DNA from: Halalkalicoccus sp. CG83
GTDB taxonomy: Archaea; Halobacteriota; Halobacteria; Halobacteriales; Halalkalicoccaceae
Reading direction: 5' to 3'
NCBI RefSeq assembly: GCF_037081715.1
Contig: NZ_JAZDDH010000004.1
Location: 1-64,000 of the forward strand
Length of the DNA stretch: 64,000 bases
Positions 43,757 through 52,823 of this stretch are shown here, in pieces; position 1 is the stretch's first letter; every line of letters begins with the position of its first letter. The position numbers and the translations under genes were made by a program. The notes under the pieces were generated by a model. It ran no database searches, was not told the origin of the DNA, and saw nothing but the letters and a program-made list of their open reading frames with translations.

Positions 43757-44005
43757 ATGAACCTTGTGGCTAAATTCACACGAGGACTTCTCCCTGAGAG
43801 ATCCTCTCGAACACACGATGGGACATATTACTGTCAATCGTGTACTGTATCATTCAAATCACCAGACAAGTGGTGCTCTGGGTGCCAGTCAACACTGATC
43901 AGAGAATCCGATACACGATGTGAGAGCTGCGGGTCAATTCTGTTCGATACACGCCGCCAACACTGTCCACTCTGTGAATCAACCGATGTTGACCAACTGG
44001 AGTGA
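43757..44005 (+). CDS. Double zinc-ribbon protein
   Basis: The 82-residue protein has four CxxC pairs: YYCQSCTVSF, KWCSGCQSTL, TRCESCGSILF and QHCPLCESTD, forming two zinc ribbons. The start is ATG 43757; a longer frame reaches 43709. Archaeal small zinc-ribbon proteins often bind nucleic acid or serve as adaptors. Confidence 0.75.
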   Translation: MNLVAKFTRGLLPERSSRTHDGTYYCQSCTVSFKSPDKWCSGCQSTLIRESDTRCESCGSILFDTRRQHCPLCESTDVDQLE

Positions 44006-44379
44006 GTAGTCTCCCTATGAGACAGGAGGAGATTTGGGTGTGGGCGCTTTTCTTCTGCGGCGGTCCAACACCGCTTGATCGCTCTGCTATCAATGACGGG
44101 TCCAGCAGGGCCTTCTCGGCGTAATCTTGAACGTCACGAGCGATGAAGCGCATGCGTTCTTGGTTGGCAGTGAGTTCCGATCGGCGACGTTCAGACCCAG
44201 GCCGAGTCACCATCAATACTATGAGTCATCTATAACTAGATACAATTCAGGAGAACCTTCCTGTAATGATAACGTTCACTATCTGCTGGCCAAGAGAGAA
44301 CGTATCCTACAGGTGATCAGAGATCTGAAATCCAACAGCGGACGGTCGACCACACTATGATTAGCAAGCAACACTATAC
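44006..44379. other. Intergenic region with a module relic
   Basis: The minus-strand relic at about 44080-44216 is listed separately. The rest has no clear gene. Confidence 0.45.
44080..44216 (-). pseudogene. Relic of the coiled-coil/HTH module gene
   Basis: ELTANQERMRFIARDVQDYA in one frame matches ELTTNQDRARFIARDVRDYA of the copy 2 gene at 53305-53991. The reading breaks off after AEKALLDPSL. This is one of several decayed copies. Confidence 0.7.
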
Positions 44380-46131
44380 ATGAACAAGGAATTGTTCGGT
44401 GTCTTTGGTGATCGCGCTGAATTCGAGCGGTTGCGTTCGGGGAAGGAGTTTGACGTCATCGTTGATGGCAAGTGTAGCACAGTCGGGATCCGAGACCCAC
44501 ATCTCGATCTCCCAGGGCGGAGTGCTACATATACGACTACACACGGCGCCTGCGTCATCTGGGGCGAAGCACATATTCCTGGCTCCGGCTCTACCACAAC
44601 GAATGCCGCCCGTTGGCTGCTTCATCACTACCCCGAGCATGGAATGGACGCAGTCTCCAACGTAAGCGGCTCCTATCTCGTGTTTCTCGAGTACAACGGA
44701 CACGCACAGCTCATCACCGATCCAATTCGATCATGGGAGTGTTTCTATACTGACGACCCTGGCAGTCGTGTCTTCGGCACCGACGCCATGACCGTCGCCA
44801 GATCACTCAGTGATCCCTCGATCGACAGTCGGGCGCTCACTGAATTTCTTCATATTGGAACCGTGCTCGGTAACCGAACGCTGGTTACCGGATTGGATCG
44901 TGTTCCACTTGATGGAGGAATCACTGCGTCGACTATTGAATCGTATCAGCGATTCAGTTACGACCCCCAGTCGTTCGATTACGCTACGGAGCTGGCAGCT
45001 CGCCTGCAGCGAGCAATCCGTCGGCGCGCTCACTATCCTGGACGAAAGGGACTGTTACTGTCCGGTGGCTATGACTCCCGGACGATTCTGGCGTGTCTCC
45101 CCGAGTTGGACCGCTGTTACAGTATCGGGGAGGTAGACGATCGGGAGATGCGAGTTGCCAGACGGATCGCCACTCAATATGATCTCCCTCATATTATTTT
45201 AGAATCGAATAGCCGCTATATTCGGCCAACGCCTGGGAAAGTGCGCTATTCCCAGATGATCAAAGAGTCGCTCCACATCCATCATGCTGGGTATACTGAC
45301 GATATTACCGTTGAGACGATCTATCATGGGCTGCTCTATGATACGCTCTTCCGGGGCTACTACAACAAGCCCACTGGCATGTCTCTCCTCGGGAAAGAGC
45401 TCCCGATCGGCAAGAGTAGTCAGCCGGAGGACGTGGTTAGCGCACTCTTGGACCAGCTGCGTGATGTTTCGGATGACGATACACTCGCGACATGTGCGAG
45501 TGATGTCTTTTGTGACCTCGATGGTGGCGATCCTAGTGCGCTCATCCGCGAGAGTATTGCGGACGAATTTGCGAACTGTGCGACGCGAGCCGATTCGGTG
45601 TACAATCAGATGGCGCTGTTTGCCATCCGAAACCAGCCTGCGAAAGCATCTCGCATCCACCTCGCGGATAATTATCTCGAAGCACTCATCGCAGCCGATG
45701 CCGAACTCCTCCTCTGGCATCTCCAGACACCACCGGAACACCGATCGACGGAGACCTTTCTGCAGGCAATGCGCCAACTTGATTCTGATATCCTCCAGCA
45801 TGCGCCGCCGGATCGGCCACACGATAGTTATGCACTGAATCAGCTTGAGCGGTTCGTCCGGCGAAAGCTTCCCTACGTCGAAGCATTCCAACATGCGTGG
45901 CCTGATCGGGAGGTGAGTTACGAGGAATGTCGCTTGGATCAGCATCTGTTTCCCGACACTCCCTCGGTTCATCAACTTCCAGCACGAGAGAAGTTGCGGA
46001 TAAACGATGCTCGGCAGTGGATCCACTGGATCAACGAGAACAGCACGACTCCACAAGTCGTCGGTTCAGAGGATGATCGTCCTCCATCTTCCCTCCGTGC
46101 TCTTCTGGATGTAATTTGGGGTCTCCTGTGA
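44380..46131 (+). CDS. Asparagine-synthase-like protein (AsnB C-terminal type)
   Basis: The 583-residue protein has the ATP-pyrophosphatase loop LLLSGGYDSR (SGGYDS at 228-233) and the following motif region of asparagine synthetases. The N-terminal 200 residues look like an Ntn amidotransferase fold (AVSNVSGSYLVFLEYNGHAQ), but the nucleophile Cys at position 2 is absent (MNKELFG). The enzyme therefore probably uses free ammonia or another nucleophile, or acts on a different substrate. Such proteins occur in glycan clusters, but no sugar genes are visible here. A start at 44380 is preceded by an AT-rich stretch. Confidence 0.8.
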   Translation: MNKELFGVFGDRAEFERLRSGKEFDVIVDGKCSTVGIRDPHLDLPGRSATYTTTHGACVIWGEAHIPGSGSTTTNAARWLLHHYPEHGMDAVSNVSGSYLVFLEYNGHAQLITDPIRSWECFYTDDPGSRVFGTDAMTVARSLSDPSIDSRALTEFLHIGTVLGNRTLVTGLDRVPLDGGITASTIESYQRFSYDPQSFDYATELAARLQRAIRRRAHYPGRKGLLLSGGYDSRTILACLPELDRCYSIGEVDDREMRVARRIATQYDLPHIILESNSRYIRPTPGKVRYSQMIKESLHIHHAGYTDDITVETIYHGLLYDTLFRGYYNKPTGMSLLGKELPIGKSSQPEDVVSALLDQLRDVSDDDTLATCASDVFCDLDGGDPSALIRESIADEFANCATRADSVYNQMALFAIRNQPAKASRIHLADNYLEALIAADAELLLWHLQTPPEHRSTETFLQAMRQLDSDILQHAPPDRPHDSYALNQLERFVRRKLPYVEAFQHAWPDREVSYEECRLDQHLFPDTPSVHQLPAREKLRINDARQWIHWINENSTTPQVVGSEDDRPPSSLRALLDVIWGLL

Positions 46132-46326
46132 TAGGAATTGTCGTCTTCTTCACTGTCACCACGGCTCTACTGGGATGCGATCACGCTCACGAGAGTGGTT
46201 TTCGGGGTAGTGACTAGCTGAAGGTAGCGGGAAAGACGTTTCGCGGTTACGATGCTGGTATATTTCTAGATCCACTAAGAGAGCTACAATAGTGGAACGG
46301 CAGAGATAAGTAGATAAGAGAAATCC

Positions 46327-46485
46327 ATGTCACAACCTATCTTCGTCCAATGTGTTCATTGCAATCGGATTTATTCAGCAATCCGCGATAAGACTGGAAG
46401 AGTGTGGACAGAGACTACAGAAGGCTGTCCAGAGTGTGGAGAGAGACAGATTCGGGTCATAACAGGTCAAGGTGCGACTACTTGA
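46327..46485 (+). CDS. Very short zinc-ribbon protein
   Basis: The 52-residue gene reads MSQPIFVQCVHCNRIYSAIR and ends EGCPECGERQIRVITGQG. The two CxxC pairs form a zinc ribbon. It is typical of haloarchaeal micro-zinc-finger proteins. The function is unknown. Confidence 0.65.
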   Translation: MSQPIFVQCVHCNRIYSAIRDKTGRVWTETTEGCPECGERQIRVITGQGATT

Positions 46486-46524
46486 GAGACCATCCCACTA
46501 CTTGGAGTCCTGAGTCGTTATCTT

Positions 46525-46732
46525 CGCTTCTGAGGGCTATCCCTGCCTCAATACCCTTGTTGAGAAGGGACTTGTAGCTAAAACTCAACGAGATCCCCAA
46601 ACTAACAACTACGAGTTGACCGACTGCGGTAACCATGAGATCGAAGTACATCTCAACTGGAAACTCTCATCTATTCCCGACGAATTGAAGGCCGAACTCA
46701 CCGATATCATTCCGGAGTCTCACTCCGGGTAA
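46525..46732 (+). pseudogene. PadR-family regulator relic
   Basis: The frame reads SEGYPCLNTLVEKGLVAKTQ, RDPQTNNYELTDCGNHEIEV and a tail ending SHSG. These match LYPNLDTLVNKGLVEKSQLD and RRTNVYALTDRGKRELEARR of the PadR protein at 30571. The recognition helix and start are missing. Confidence 0.75.
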
Positions 46733-46864
46733 TCTCCTCCTTGCGACCTGCTGATTACTACCAGAACGCATCAATCTCTTAGAGGAATTCAGCTTAGCGC
46801 GGGATATGTACAGTAACCACTCGAAGAATCATGTGTTCCTCGTTGTTCGAATGCGCGAACGGTC

Positions 46865-47425
46865 TCACTCAAGCATTCCCAATTCGGTGAGACGCTTAGT
46901 GACGGTGTCCAGTGCTTGGTCGATATCATTACGCGTCTGTGCACCTGTAATGATGAGCTTCCCGCTGCCGAAGAGCAAGAGGACGACCTGTGGATCATCC
47001 AACCGGTAGACGAGTCCAGGAAACTGTTCAGGTTCGTATTCGAGATTTTCAAGGCCGAGTCCGATAGCGATAGCATTGAGATGTAACGGCTGGCCCAGAT
47101 CTGCATTGCTAACGATGTTCTGGACGGTAACGTCGGGTGTTTCGGGAACCGTGATGCCGAGCTCTCGTAATGCATCAACGACCTGAGCGAGAGAAGCGTG
47201 AAGGGCATCTTCGCTCTGTGCGCCGGCCGTCACGATCTTCCCCGAGCGGAAGATAAGTGACGTCGCAGCCGGCGCCTCAGTCCGATAGATGATACCCGGA
47301 GACCGTTCGGGAGCATAGTCGGCACGAGGCAGATCGACCGCGACACGTTTTAATTCGAGTTCCTGACCGATTGCTGTAGAACCGACCACGTTTTGAATCT
47401 GGATTGTGTCGGTTGGTGGGTCCAT
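46865..47425 (-). CDS. tbp: TATA-binding protein paralogue 1
   Basis: The 186-residue protein has two direct repeats of the TBP fold. The first holds IQIQNVVGSTAIGQELELKR and RSPGIIYRTEAPAATSLIFR, the second VTVQNIVSNADLGQPLHLNA and FPGLVYRLDDPQVVLLLFGS, each ending in GK(L/I)(I/V)(I/T). These are the saddle halves that bend TATA DNA. The sequence is divergent at several positions, as for haloarchaeal accessory TBPs that act with particular TFB proteins. A second TBP lies at 55684. Confidence 0.93.
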   Translation of the reverse strand: MDPPTDTIQIQNVVGSTAIGQELELKRVAVDLPRADYAPERSPGIIYRTEAPAATSLIFRSGKIVTAGAQSEDALHASLAQVVDALRELGITVPETPDVTVQNIVSNADLGQPLHLNAIAIGLGLENLEYEPEQFPGLVYRLDDPQVVLLLFGSGKLIITGAQTRNDIDQALDTVTKRLTELGMLE

Positions 47426-47528
47426 GTCGTGTTATGTTCAAGATCCGTGTGGATACAGCGAGTATGCGTCGTGACCAGTGGTAGTCGTCAACGCACTGCG
47501 CGCTCAGCTCATGCGAGCGATCTAGTCA

Positions 47529-47696
47529 CTAGAGATCACGCGGTTGGACGGTGCTGCGGTCATTGGCCTCGGTTCGCCGGGCTGCATCCTCCAAGAGTGC
47601 TGCTACTTCCGCATCAAGTGCATCATAGAACGCTTTCGACACCTGGTAGCCATCCAGTGTATTCTTCACTCCCGATTTGACGAGCAGATCCGTCAT
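47529..47696 (-). CDS. Short histone-fold protein, DUF1931-like
   Basis: The 55-residue gene reads MTDLLVKSGVKNTLDGYQVS, KAFYDALDAEVAALLEDAAR and RTEANDRSTVQPRDL. The last block (A-R(R)-x-E-A-N-D-R-x-T-V-x-P-R-D-L) is characteristic of the haloarchaeal DUF1931 histone-fold proteins. It is encoded next to a TBP paralogue, with which it may be co-regulated. Confidence 0.85.
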   Translation of the reverse strand: MTDLLVKSGVKNTLDGYQVSKAFYDALDAEVAALLEDAARRTEANDRSTVQPRDL

Positions 47697-48622
47697 ACTA
47701 GTCTATTTTCATGATAGTTATATAAAGATGCGCGAAACTCAATGCCCAGAATTCCGTCTCCATCGGTGTAGCGACGAACCTGTCAATTATTAGTTTGGGA
47801 GATCCAACGATACATGCGTTAACATCGAGCATAGTTGATAGACGATGACGGCACTGTATCCCCCCTACTCACTCGCTTCGCTCGCTCGTTGAGGAAGGGG
47901 CCTTAGCGCCTGCGGTTAGGTAATCCGTCGCGCACCGAGGCGTTCCAGCAGACACTCCACAGCTGGTCGAAGCCTGTTTCGAGATGCTGATTCACGTGCG
48001 CAACTTCCCGATTCTCGACGGCCATTGCCATGAAGATGTGATATACTTTCGAAGCCAGAACCGGTGAAACCGTTTCTCCCCACGCTACTACTCCTAAACC
48101 AGGAGGAGGCTGCTCGTAGTTGGTACTACAACGGCCCGGCTTGCCCGGAGTGGGTGTTGCGGACTATTCCAGTTCGTATTGTCTCGGTGTTAGGACATCA
48201 CGCTCTGTGCGGGGACATGCTTGTTCGCCCGATCACAACGATCGTGACAGCGATTAACCGCCTCGAGATCGACAACGACGGGCTTCTTCCGCGACGTTTC
48301 GTCTGCTTAACCTCGTCTTTGCCGAGCTTCTCTAGGAAATTCATGGCCTGAGCCGCAGTTTGTATATGGGGCTTTGTTCATTCCATGATAGTAATCGACT
48401 TTGCAATAATGCACTATTGATCTCAAGGCCAGCAGGCGCTTTCTCGGCGTAGTCTCGAACGCTGCGAGCGATGAAACGAGCTCGTTCCTGGTTGGAGGAG
48501 AACGCGTGCCTGACGACAGTCGGGAGCGAAAGGAGTTTTCTCGTCAGGGTTGGGATACCAGCCGCCCGGGTGAGACTCAGGCACGGATTTAAGCCTATTG
48601 CTATTAAACACGATACTACAAT
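47697..48622. other. Non-coding region with relics
   Basis: A short minus-strand frame (about 47935-48060; AMAVENREVAHVNQHLETGF) ends in a stop and is not recognised. The stretch 48060-48520 duplicates 53190-53640 in decayed form. Confidence 0.45.
48060..48520 (-). pseudogene. Decayed copy of the 3' part of the coiled-coil module gene
   Basis: Long near-identical blocks match the plus-strand sequence at 53190-53640: CCCACGCTACTACT, GCTGCTCGTAGTTGGTACTA, GTGTTAGGACATCACG, GATCACAACGATCGTGA and GACGTTTCGTCTGCTTAAC. The relic encodes ERARFIARSVRDYAEKAPAG in one frame but lacks the rest of the gene. The duplication includes the downstream flank of the module. Confidence 0.8.
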
Positions 48623-48874
48623 ATGGCCGCCGAACTCTCCGAACGAGTCCGCGAAATCGCACAAGCACGTGGACTCTTCGAGTCAGCGGTCTTCGAACAA
48701 GCGCTTGAACGTGGACTCGAATCGATCTGGGAGGACGTCGTTCTCGAAGCCTACTTTGCAGGAGACCTCTCAAAAGCAGACACGATTGATCGTCGCGGAC
48801 GAGCGAAAGTCGAGCGAGCAGACCGCAAACGAGCGGTTGTTAAAGAGGACGTAGCATGGGGTCTTAACGGGTGA
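48623..48874 (+). CDS. VapB-like antitoxin
   Basis: The 83-residue protein is helical (SERVREIAQARGLFESAVFE, then QALERGLESIWEDVVLEAYF). The C-terminus is basic (RRGRAKVERADRKRAVVKED). It is followed by a PIN-domain toxin with a 4-base overlap (GTGA), the standard antitoxin-toxin arrangement. It resembles antitoxins of PIN/DUF3368 pairs. Confidence 0.75.
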   Translation: MAAELSERVREIAQARGLFESAVFEQALERGLESIWEDVVLEAYFAGDLSKADTIDRRGRAKVERADRKRAVVKEDVAWGLNG

Positions 48875-49355
48875 GTACCGTTGCGGTTGCTGATACAGGC
48901 CCGCTGATTCATCTCGCAGAGATTGATGCCTTAGCACTACTGGAGACGATCGACGAGCTGCTCGTTCCGGACACCGTCTATGAAGAACTTAGAGCAGGCG
49001 GACTCCCGACAGGATTCGATTAAGACAACTCGAGTACCAGCAGAGACCGCTTCGATTGACGACCACCAGTTAGTAGTTAGATCCAGGCGAAAGAGCCGCT
49101 CTTGCGGTCGTCACTGCGCACAATGCGATTTTACTGACTGATGATCTTGCGGCTCGCGATGCAGCAACGTCGCTTGGCGTTGAGGTCCACGGATCGATCG
49201 GGATTATTGCCCGTGGATACGCAGAGGATCGTCTCGACCAAGAGGAAGCGGCTACGTTGATGCGAACGCTCCAGCATGAGACGAGCCTGTTTCTCACTGA
49301 CGCCGTCGTTGAACAAGGGATTGCGTTACTCGAAGCAGACAATAACGAAGAGTAG
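48871..49355 (+). pseudogene. PIN-domain toxin (VapC/DUF3368-like) broken by two indels
   Basis: A GTG start gives VAVADTGPLIHLAEIDALAL with the PIN Asp, ending in a stop after TGFD (49021-49023). The next part (KTTRVPAETASIDDHQLVV) is in another frame. The rest (DPGERAALAVVTAHNAILLT, then DDLAARDAATSLGVEVHGSI) returns to the first frame to the stop at 49355. The second acidic cluster (LTDDLAARDAA) is preserved. The two shifts compensate, so the gene is intact except for about 20 residues. The toxin is probably inactive while the antitoxin is intact. Confidence 0.85.
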
Positions 49356-49374
49356 AGACAAACCCCATTCTCCA

Positions 49375-49672
49375 TGGATAGCCGTTGTCAGGAGTGGAAC
49401 CTCCAACCGGGGGGAGTAGGGTCCGAGGACATCACTCACCACCGACGTCAGCTGTCGCCGGGACGATTGTTTCACCAGGGACCTCTGAGTCCGCTGGAAG
49501 ACGACACGCCGTTCCTTGTACGAAAGCCCATCCTTACGTCCGGTTCGTTGTGGTGGAGCCACTGGGCGAGTTCACTAGTATCGACGTATTCACGAACGCC
49601 GTTACAGCCCTGATTCCAGAGCGTGCTCCGGTCCTGGTGCCGGTCACGCCAGACCTCAGTGCTTGAGATCGT
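49375..49672 (-). pseudogene. Relic of module copy 1-type coiled-coil gene
   Basis: This matches the 3' end of the gene at 34869-35723: CATCACTCACCACCGACGTC, CGACACGCCGTTCCTTGTAC, then TTCACGAACGCCGTTACAGC. An internal deletion of about 100 bp and truncation at the C-terminal domain border leave no usable frame. It ends where the DUF790-like fragment begins. Confidence 0.8.
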
Positions 49673-49901
49673 CGTATTCTGGACGCCAGAGTACCTTGAG
49701 AAGAAACTGGAGAAAATTCGGGCAGTGAATGCAGACAACCTGATCGTAGCGGTTTCAGAAAACCTGGACTGTAGCAGCGAGGATATTGCGCTCACGGATG
49801 ACCGGGTACTTTGGTTCAAGACGGGGATCCACGTCTACAATGTTGTCGATCTGGCGGAACGGTATGCGGTTAAGTCACCGGCTAGGACCTCCAACAGATG
49901 A
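49662..49901 (+). pseudogene. C-terminal fragment of a DUF790/Bax1-like nuclease
   Basis: The frame reads EIVVFWTPEYLEKKLEKIRA, then NADNLIVAVSENLDCSSEDI, then DDRVLWFKTGIHVYNVVDLA. This matches the end of the DUF790 (Bax1) nuclease domain, the partner of archaeal XPB helicase. The nuclease core and the rest are missing. It begins inside the module relic, so an ancient deletion joined two genes. Confidence 0.65.
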
Positions 49902-50026
49902 TAAACCTCGCGGATACTTGATCGCAGTGACGGCACCTCCGTACAAAAGATAGGTTACCTCTCAGAGTTCGGATCTCGGTCAATCTACCAGCATGTGATC
50001 AGATATCACGGTGTTTTTGGAGGACT

Positions 50027-50866
50027 TTAATAGAGTACTGCGTTAATTACAGCGCCGAAAACAATAATCACCCCGCTGATGTAAAACCATGCAAGTAACA
50101 GGAGCACGCCACCTAGCACTCCGTACACCTCGTACTGGCTGGCGTGTGCGGCGTAGATCCCGAACAGTGTATTTAGAATTGCCCAGCTGACTGCCGCCAC
50201 GATTGCTCCGGGGAGTGCGTCGACGAGAGAGTGGTCGATAGCCGGTAACAGATAGTAGATCGGCCAAAAGACCAATATGAGAGCGACTAGTACCGCTCCC
50301 GCACTTGCAAGTCCGATGAGCGGGAGGTCGGGGAGAACTGCGAACAGAACGCTGATACTGATCAGTCCGGTCCCGGCGATTAACAGCGCAAGAAACAGCA
50401 TTGTAGCGGTCGTGAGCTGTGTGAGAACCGGCGGTGATAGCTCCGTCTCATATACCATCGAAATCGCGATCTCAAGACCTCGGAGAAGGCGAAACACGCT
50501 CCAGACGAAAACGAGGCCCGCTCCGACGATGACGCCCGTCCGTCCTTCGGTCTGTGTGATCGCATTACGAATCAGCTCTTGACTGGTCGGCGTCAGAAAT
50601 CCCTGGGTCACAACCACGATCCGCACCGCGAGATCAGTCCCACCGATGGCCGAGACCACGATAAACGCAAACAGTAACAGCGGAATCAACGCGGCAAACG
50701 CGTAATAGGCAATACTGGCGGCCAGAAACGGCACTTCCTTTTTCGTCGCAAGGACAACTATCTCCCGAATCACAGCTTCAATGCGACTGAGTCCGCTGTA
50801 GGTCCGATGAATAAGTCGGGAACTCACGTGGATAATGTCCGTGTCTGCGTAACACTCACACAACAA
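50027..50866 (-). CDS. YihY/BrkB-family membrane protein
   Basis: The 279-residue protein has about six membrane helices. The characteristic start PFLAASIAYYAFAALIPLLL, the central RTGVIVGAGLVFVWSVFRLL and the terminal SQYEVYGVLGGVLLLLAWFY-ISGVIIVFGAVINAV match the BrkB/YihY family (predicted integral membrane proteins once thought to be RNase BN). Translation may begin at 50866 or at a GTG at about 50827. The function is unknown. Confidence 0.9.
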   Translation of the reverse strand: MLCECYADTDIIHVSSRLIHRTYSGLSRIEAVIREIVVLATKKEVPFLAASIAYYAFAALIPLLLFAFIVVSAIGGTDLAVRIVVVTQGFLTPTSQELIRNAITQTEGRTGVIVGAGLVFVWSVFRLLRGLEIAISMVYETELSPPVLTQLTTATMLFLALLIAGTGLISISVLFAVLPDLPLIGLASAGAVLVALILVFWPIYYLLPAIDHSLVDALPGAIVAAVSWAILNTLFGIYAAHASQYEVYGVLGGVLLLLAWFYISGVIIVFGAVINAVLY

Positions 50867-51112
50867 TGAATGCTTCGCAGCACATCTGTTTTCTCGTTCC
50901 TTCTGGTGATCTCATTGAAATCCGTAGCAGGATTTCTACCGAGTCAGCACGCCATATCTAGTAATGTTTGAGAATTTGTAAGCGTAACTATCGATTGTTC
51001 TGCTACTTCCTAGAAGGAGTACAGCTGGAAAAGACATGGGAGAAAGCTGCTTTCGTAGAAACTCCTATTTTCGCGGTCACTCTACATGAAAGGTTGGATC
51101 GATCGGTGGGGA
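50867..51112. other. Intergenic region, nothing recognised
   Basis: This short spacer lies between two leftward membrane-protein genes and has no repeats or frames of note. It probably contains the BrkB-like gene's promoter. Confidence 0.4.
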
Positions 51113-52291
51113 TTAGATCCCGAAGATGGGGACGAACCGAAAGGTCAGGTACGCTCCAAGGGTCGCGATCACCGGAACGAGGTTCTGCATCAGGATGATT
51201 CGGGCTGTCGTCGATGGGTCGAACAGGTCCGATGCCCTCGGAATCGTCGCGGGGTTCTCTTTGCCGATCGGCGGCAGCTCCTCGCCCACCTTATCGGCGG
51301 CAAGCGCTCCAACTGAGACCGTTGTTTGTTGTTTCCCGCGCACTGCCTCGGAGACTGTGAGCGGACGGGTCGCCCGTCCCCAGCCGAGGCCAATGATCGA
51401 CATCGTGGCGATCACGACGAAGCTTGCGGGGATCCCGATCCAAGAGAGGAAGGTCACGAGCGTGGCGCTGACGGTCGCAACGACAATAGCCGCCGTCAGC
51501 GGGAGTTCGGTGAGGTCGTTGCCCATCGTCTCCAGAGTGCGACGAGCGATGGTGAACGTGCCGATGCCGACAGCCAGACAGCCAATAACGATGGCGGGGT
51601 TCATCTCAAGTGCACCGCTGCCGACCAGCGGAGCGATCGCGTTGGCGATGTTCGAGGTGCCGGAGCTGAACGCCATCAGACAGCCGATCGCGATGACAGT
51701 CGTCACGCCACCCAGCTCGCGCCGACTCGTGGTCGCGCTCGGAACGGGCACTGGGATGACGCGGGAACGATCGACCCGGAGGAGAGGTCCCACGCTTCGC
51801 TCCATCGCGACCCTCTGGTTGAGGTACGCGTAGAAGTATCGGCCGATGATCAACGATACCCAGAACCCGATAAAAGGAGCGACAATCCACCAGATGGCGA
51901 TTTCACCCATCACTGCCCAGTTCAGTTCCTCGCCCGCGAGGCCGAGTCCCGCGATCGCGCCGACGGCCGTCATCGATGTCGAGGCGGGGACGCCGAAGAA
52001 GTTCCCGACGAACAGCGCCAGCCCGATGAAAAAGAGGACCCCGATGCTGGCCTCCAGCGTGAAGACGCCGGGATCGTGGACCAGTTCAGTCCCGAGTGTG
52101 TCGACAACCCGACGGCCGATCGTCCACGCGCCGATGAAGAAGAAGACGGTCATCAGGGCGGCTGCCCACGACTTCGAAATGGCGTCGGCGCCGACTGCTG
52201 GGCCGAACGCCGGCCCTGTCGTTGCGCCGCCAACGTTGTACCCGACGAAGATAGCGACGAGGACGCCTACGAGAAGCAACACGGTGACCAT
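51113..52291 (-). CDS. PiT-family inorganic phosphate/anion permease
   Basis: The 392-residue membrane protein has ten or so helices. The PiT signature occurs twice: GYNVGGATTGPAFGPAVGAD near the N-terminus (residues 17-36) and SGTSNIANAIAPLVGSGALE in the second half (about 229-248). The loop FFGVPASTSMTAVGAIAGLG is characteristic too. PiT proteins import phosphate with H+ or Na+. The G-N-V/N-x-A pattern (rather than GANDVANAFGTSVG) suggests a variant substrate or a diverged subfamily. It stands alone in a leftward group with the BrkB-like gene. Confidence 0.88.
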   Translation of the reverse strand: MVTVLLLVGVLVAIFVGYNVGGATTGPAFGPAVGADAISKSWAAALMTVFFFIGAWTIGRRVVDTLGTELVHDPGVFTLEASIGVLFFIGLALFVGNFFGVPASTSMTAVGAIAGLGLAGEELNWAVMGEIAIWWIVAPFIGFWVSLIIGRYFYAYLNQRVAMERSVGPLLRVDRSRVIPVPVPSATTSRRELGGVTTVIAIGCLMAFSSGTSNIANAIAPLVGSGALEMNPAIVIGCLAVGIGTFTIARRTLETMGNDLTELPLTAAIVVATVSATLVTFLSWIGIPASFVVIATMSIIGLGWGRATRPLTVSEAVRGKQQTTVSVGALAADKVGEELPPIGKENPATIPRASDLFDPSTTARIILMQNLVPVIATLGAYLTFRFVPIFGI

Positions 52292-52445
52292 AACAATAGA
52301 TTCGAATACGTATCATGTGGATAGATCCATAGGTGTTGTGTCGTCCTTCGTTATCGAAGCATTACCTGTGCCGTACGCTACGGATTGACAGTGGATGCTG
52401 CCGAGTTGCAACTCGTGACACGCTCGGTATCCTGAGGAGGCAGAA

Positions 52446-52823
52446 TCACCTGTCTGACCGGCCTTGTCCGTCGCCCTTGGCTGTCTCTTCGATCATCTCC
52501 TTGATCTCGTCTTCTCGCGGGCGACGCTCGACACGCTGATTGACGGTCTCGACCTGGTCTTGAAGTGTACCGATCTGCTCCGTTACGGTCTCCTCAACCG
52601 TCCTTTCGACTGTTTCTTCGACAGCTTCTTCGACTGCTGTGGTCATCCAGTCCGGATCGAAGCGCGCCATCTTCCAGGTGACGTGAACCGCGTAGGAGAT
52701 CAGCACTCCGAATCCGAAGGCGAGACCGATCTCAGTCCCTATCAAGATAATCGACAAGATGGAGACAAAGATCAACACCCCATACGTGAGATCGACAATG
52801 GCGTCAACGTGACGTGGATTCAT
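52446..52823 (-). CDS. Two-helix membrane protein with C-terminal coiled coil
   Basis: The protein has about 125 residues from the ATG at 52823; a longer frame begins at 52874. One or two membrane helices (GVLIFVSILSIILIGTEIGL, AFGFGVLISYAVHVTW) are followed by a charged helical stretch of V-E-E-T-V repeats (AVEEAVEETVERTVEETVTE) and QIGTLQDQVETVNQRVERRP. The coiled-coil half faces the cytosol. The family is unknown. Confidence 0.65.
   Translation of the reverse strand: MNPRHVDAIVDLTYGVLIFVSILSIILIGTEIGLAFGFGVLISYAVHVTWKMARFDPDWMTTAVEEAVEETVERTVEETVTEQIGTLQDQVETVNQRVERRPREDEIKEMIEETAKGDGQGRSDR

Noticed and set aside
51326-52324. Plus-strand 332-codon frame over the phosphate permease
   Set aside because: It is highly charged and Arg/Asp/Glu-repetitive, the mirror of a hydrophobic protein. 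The opposite strand has the PiT signatures.
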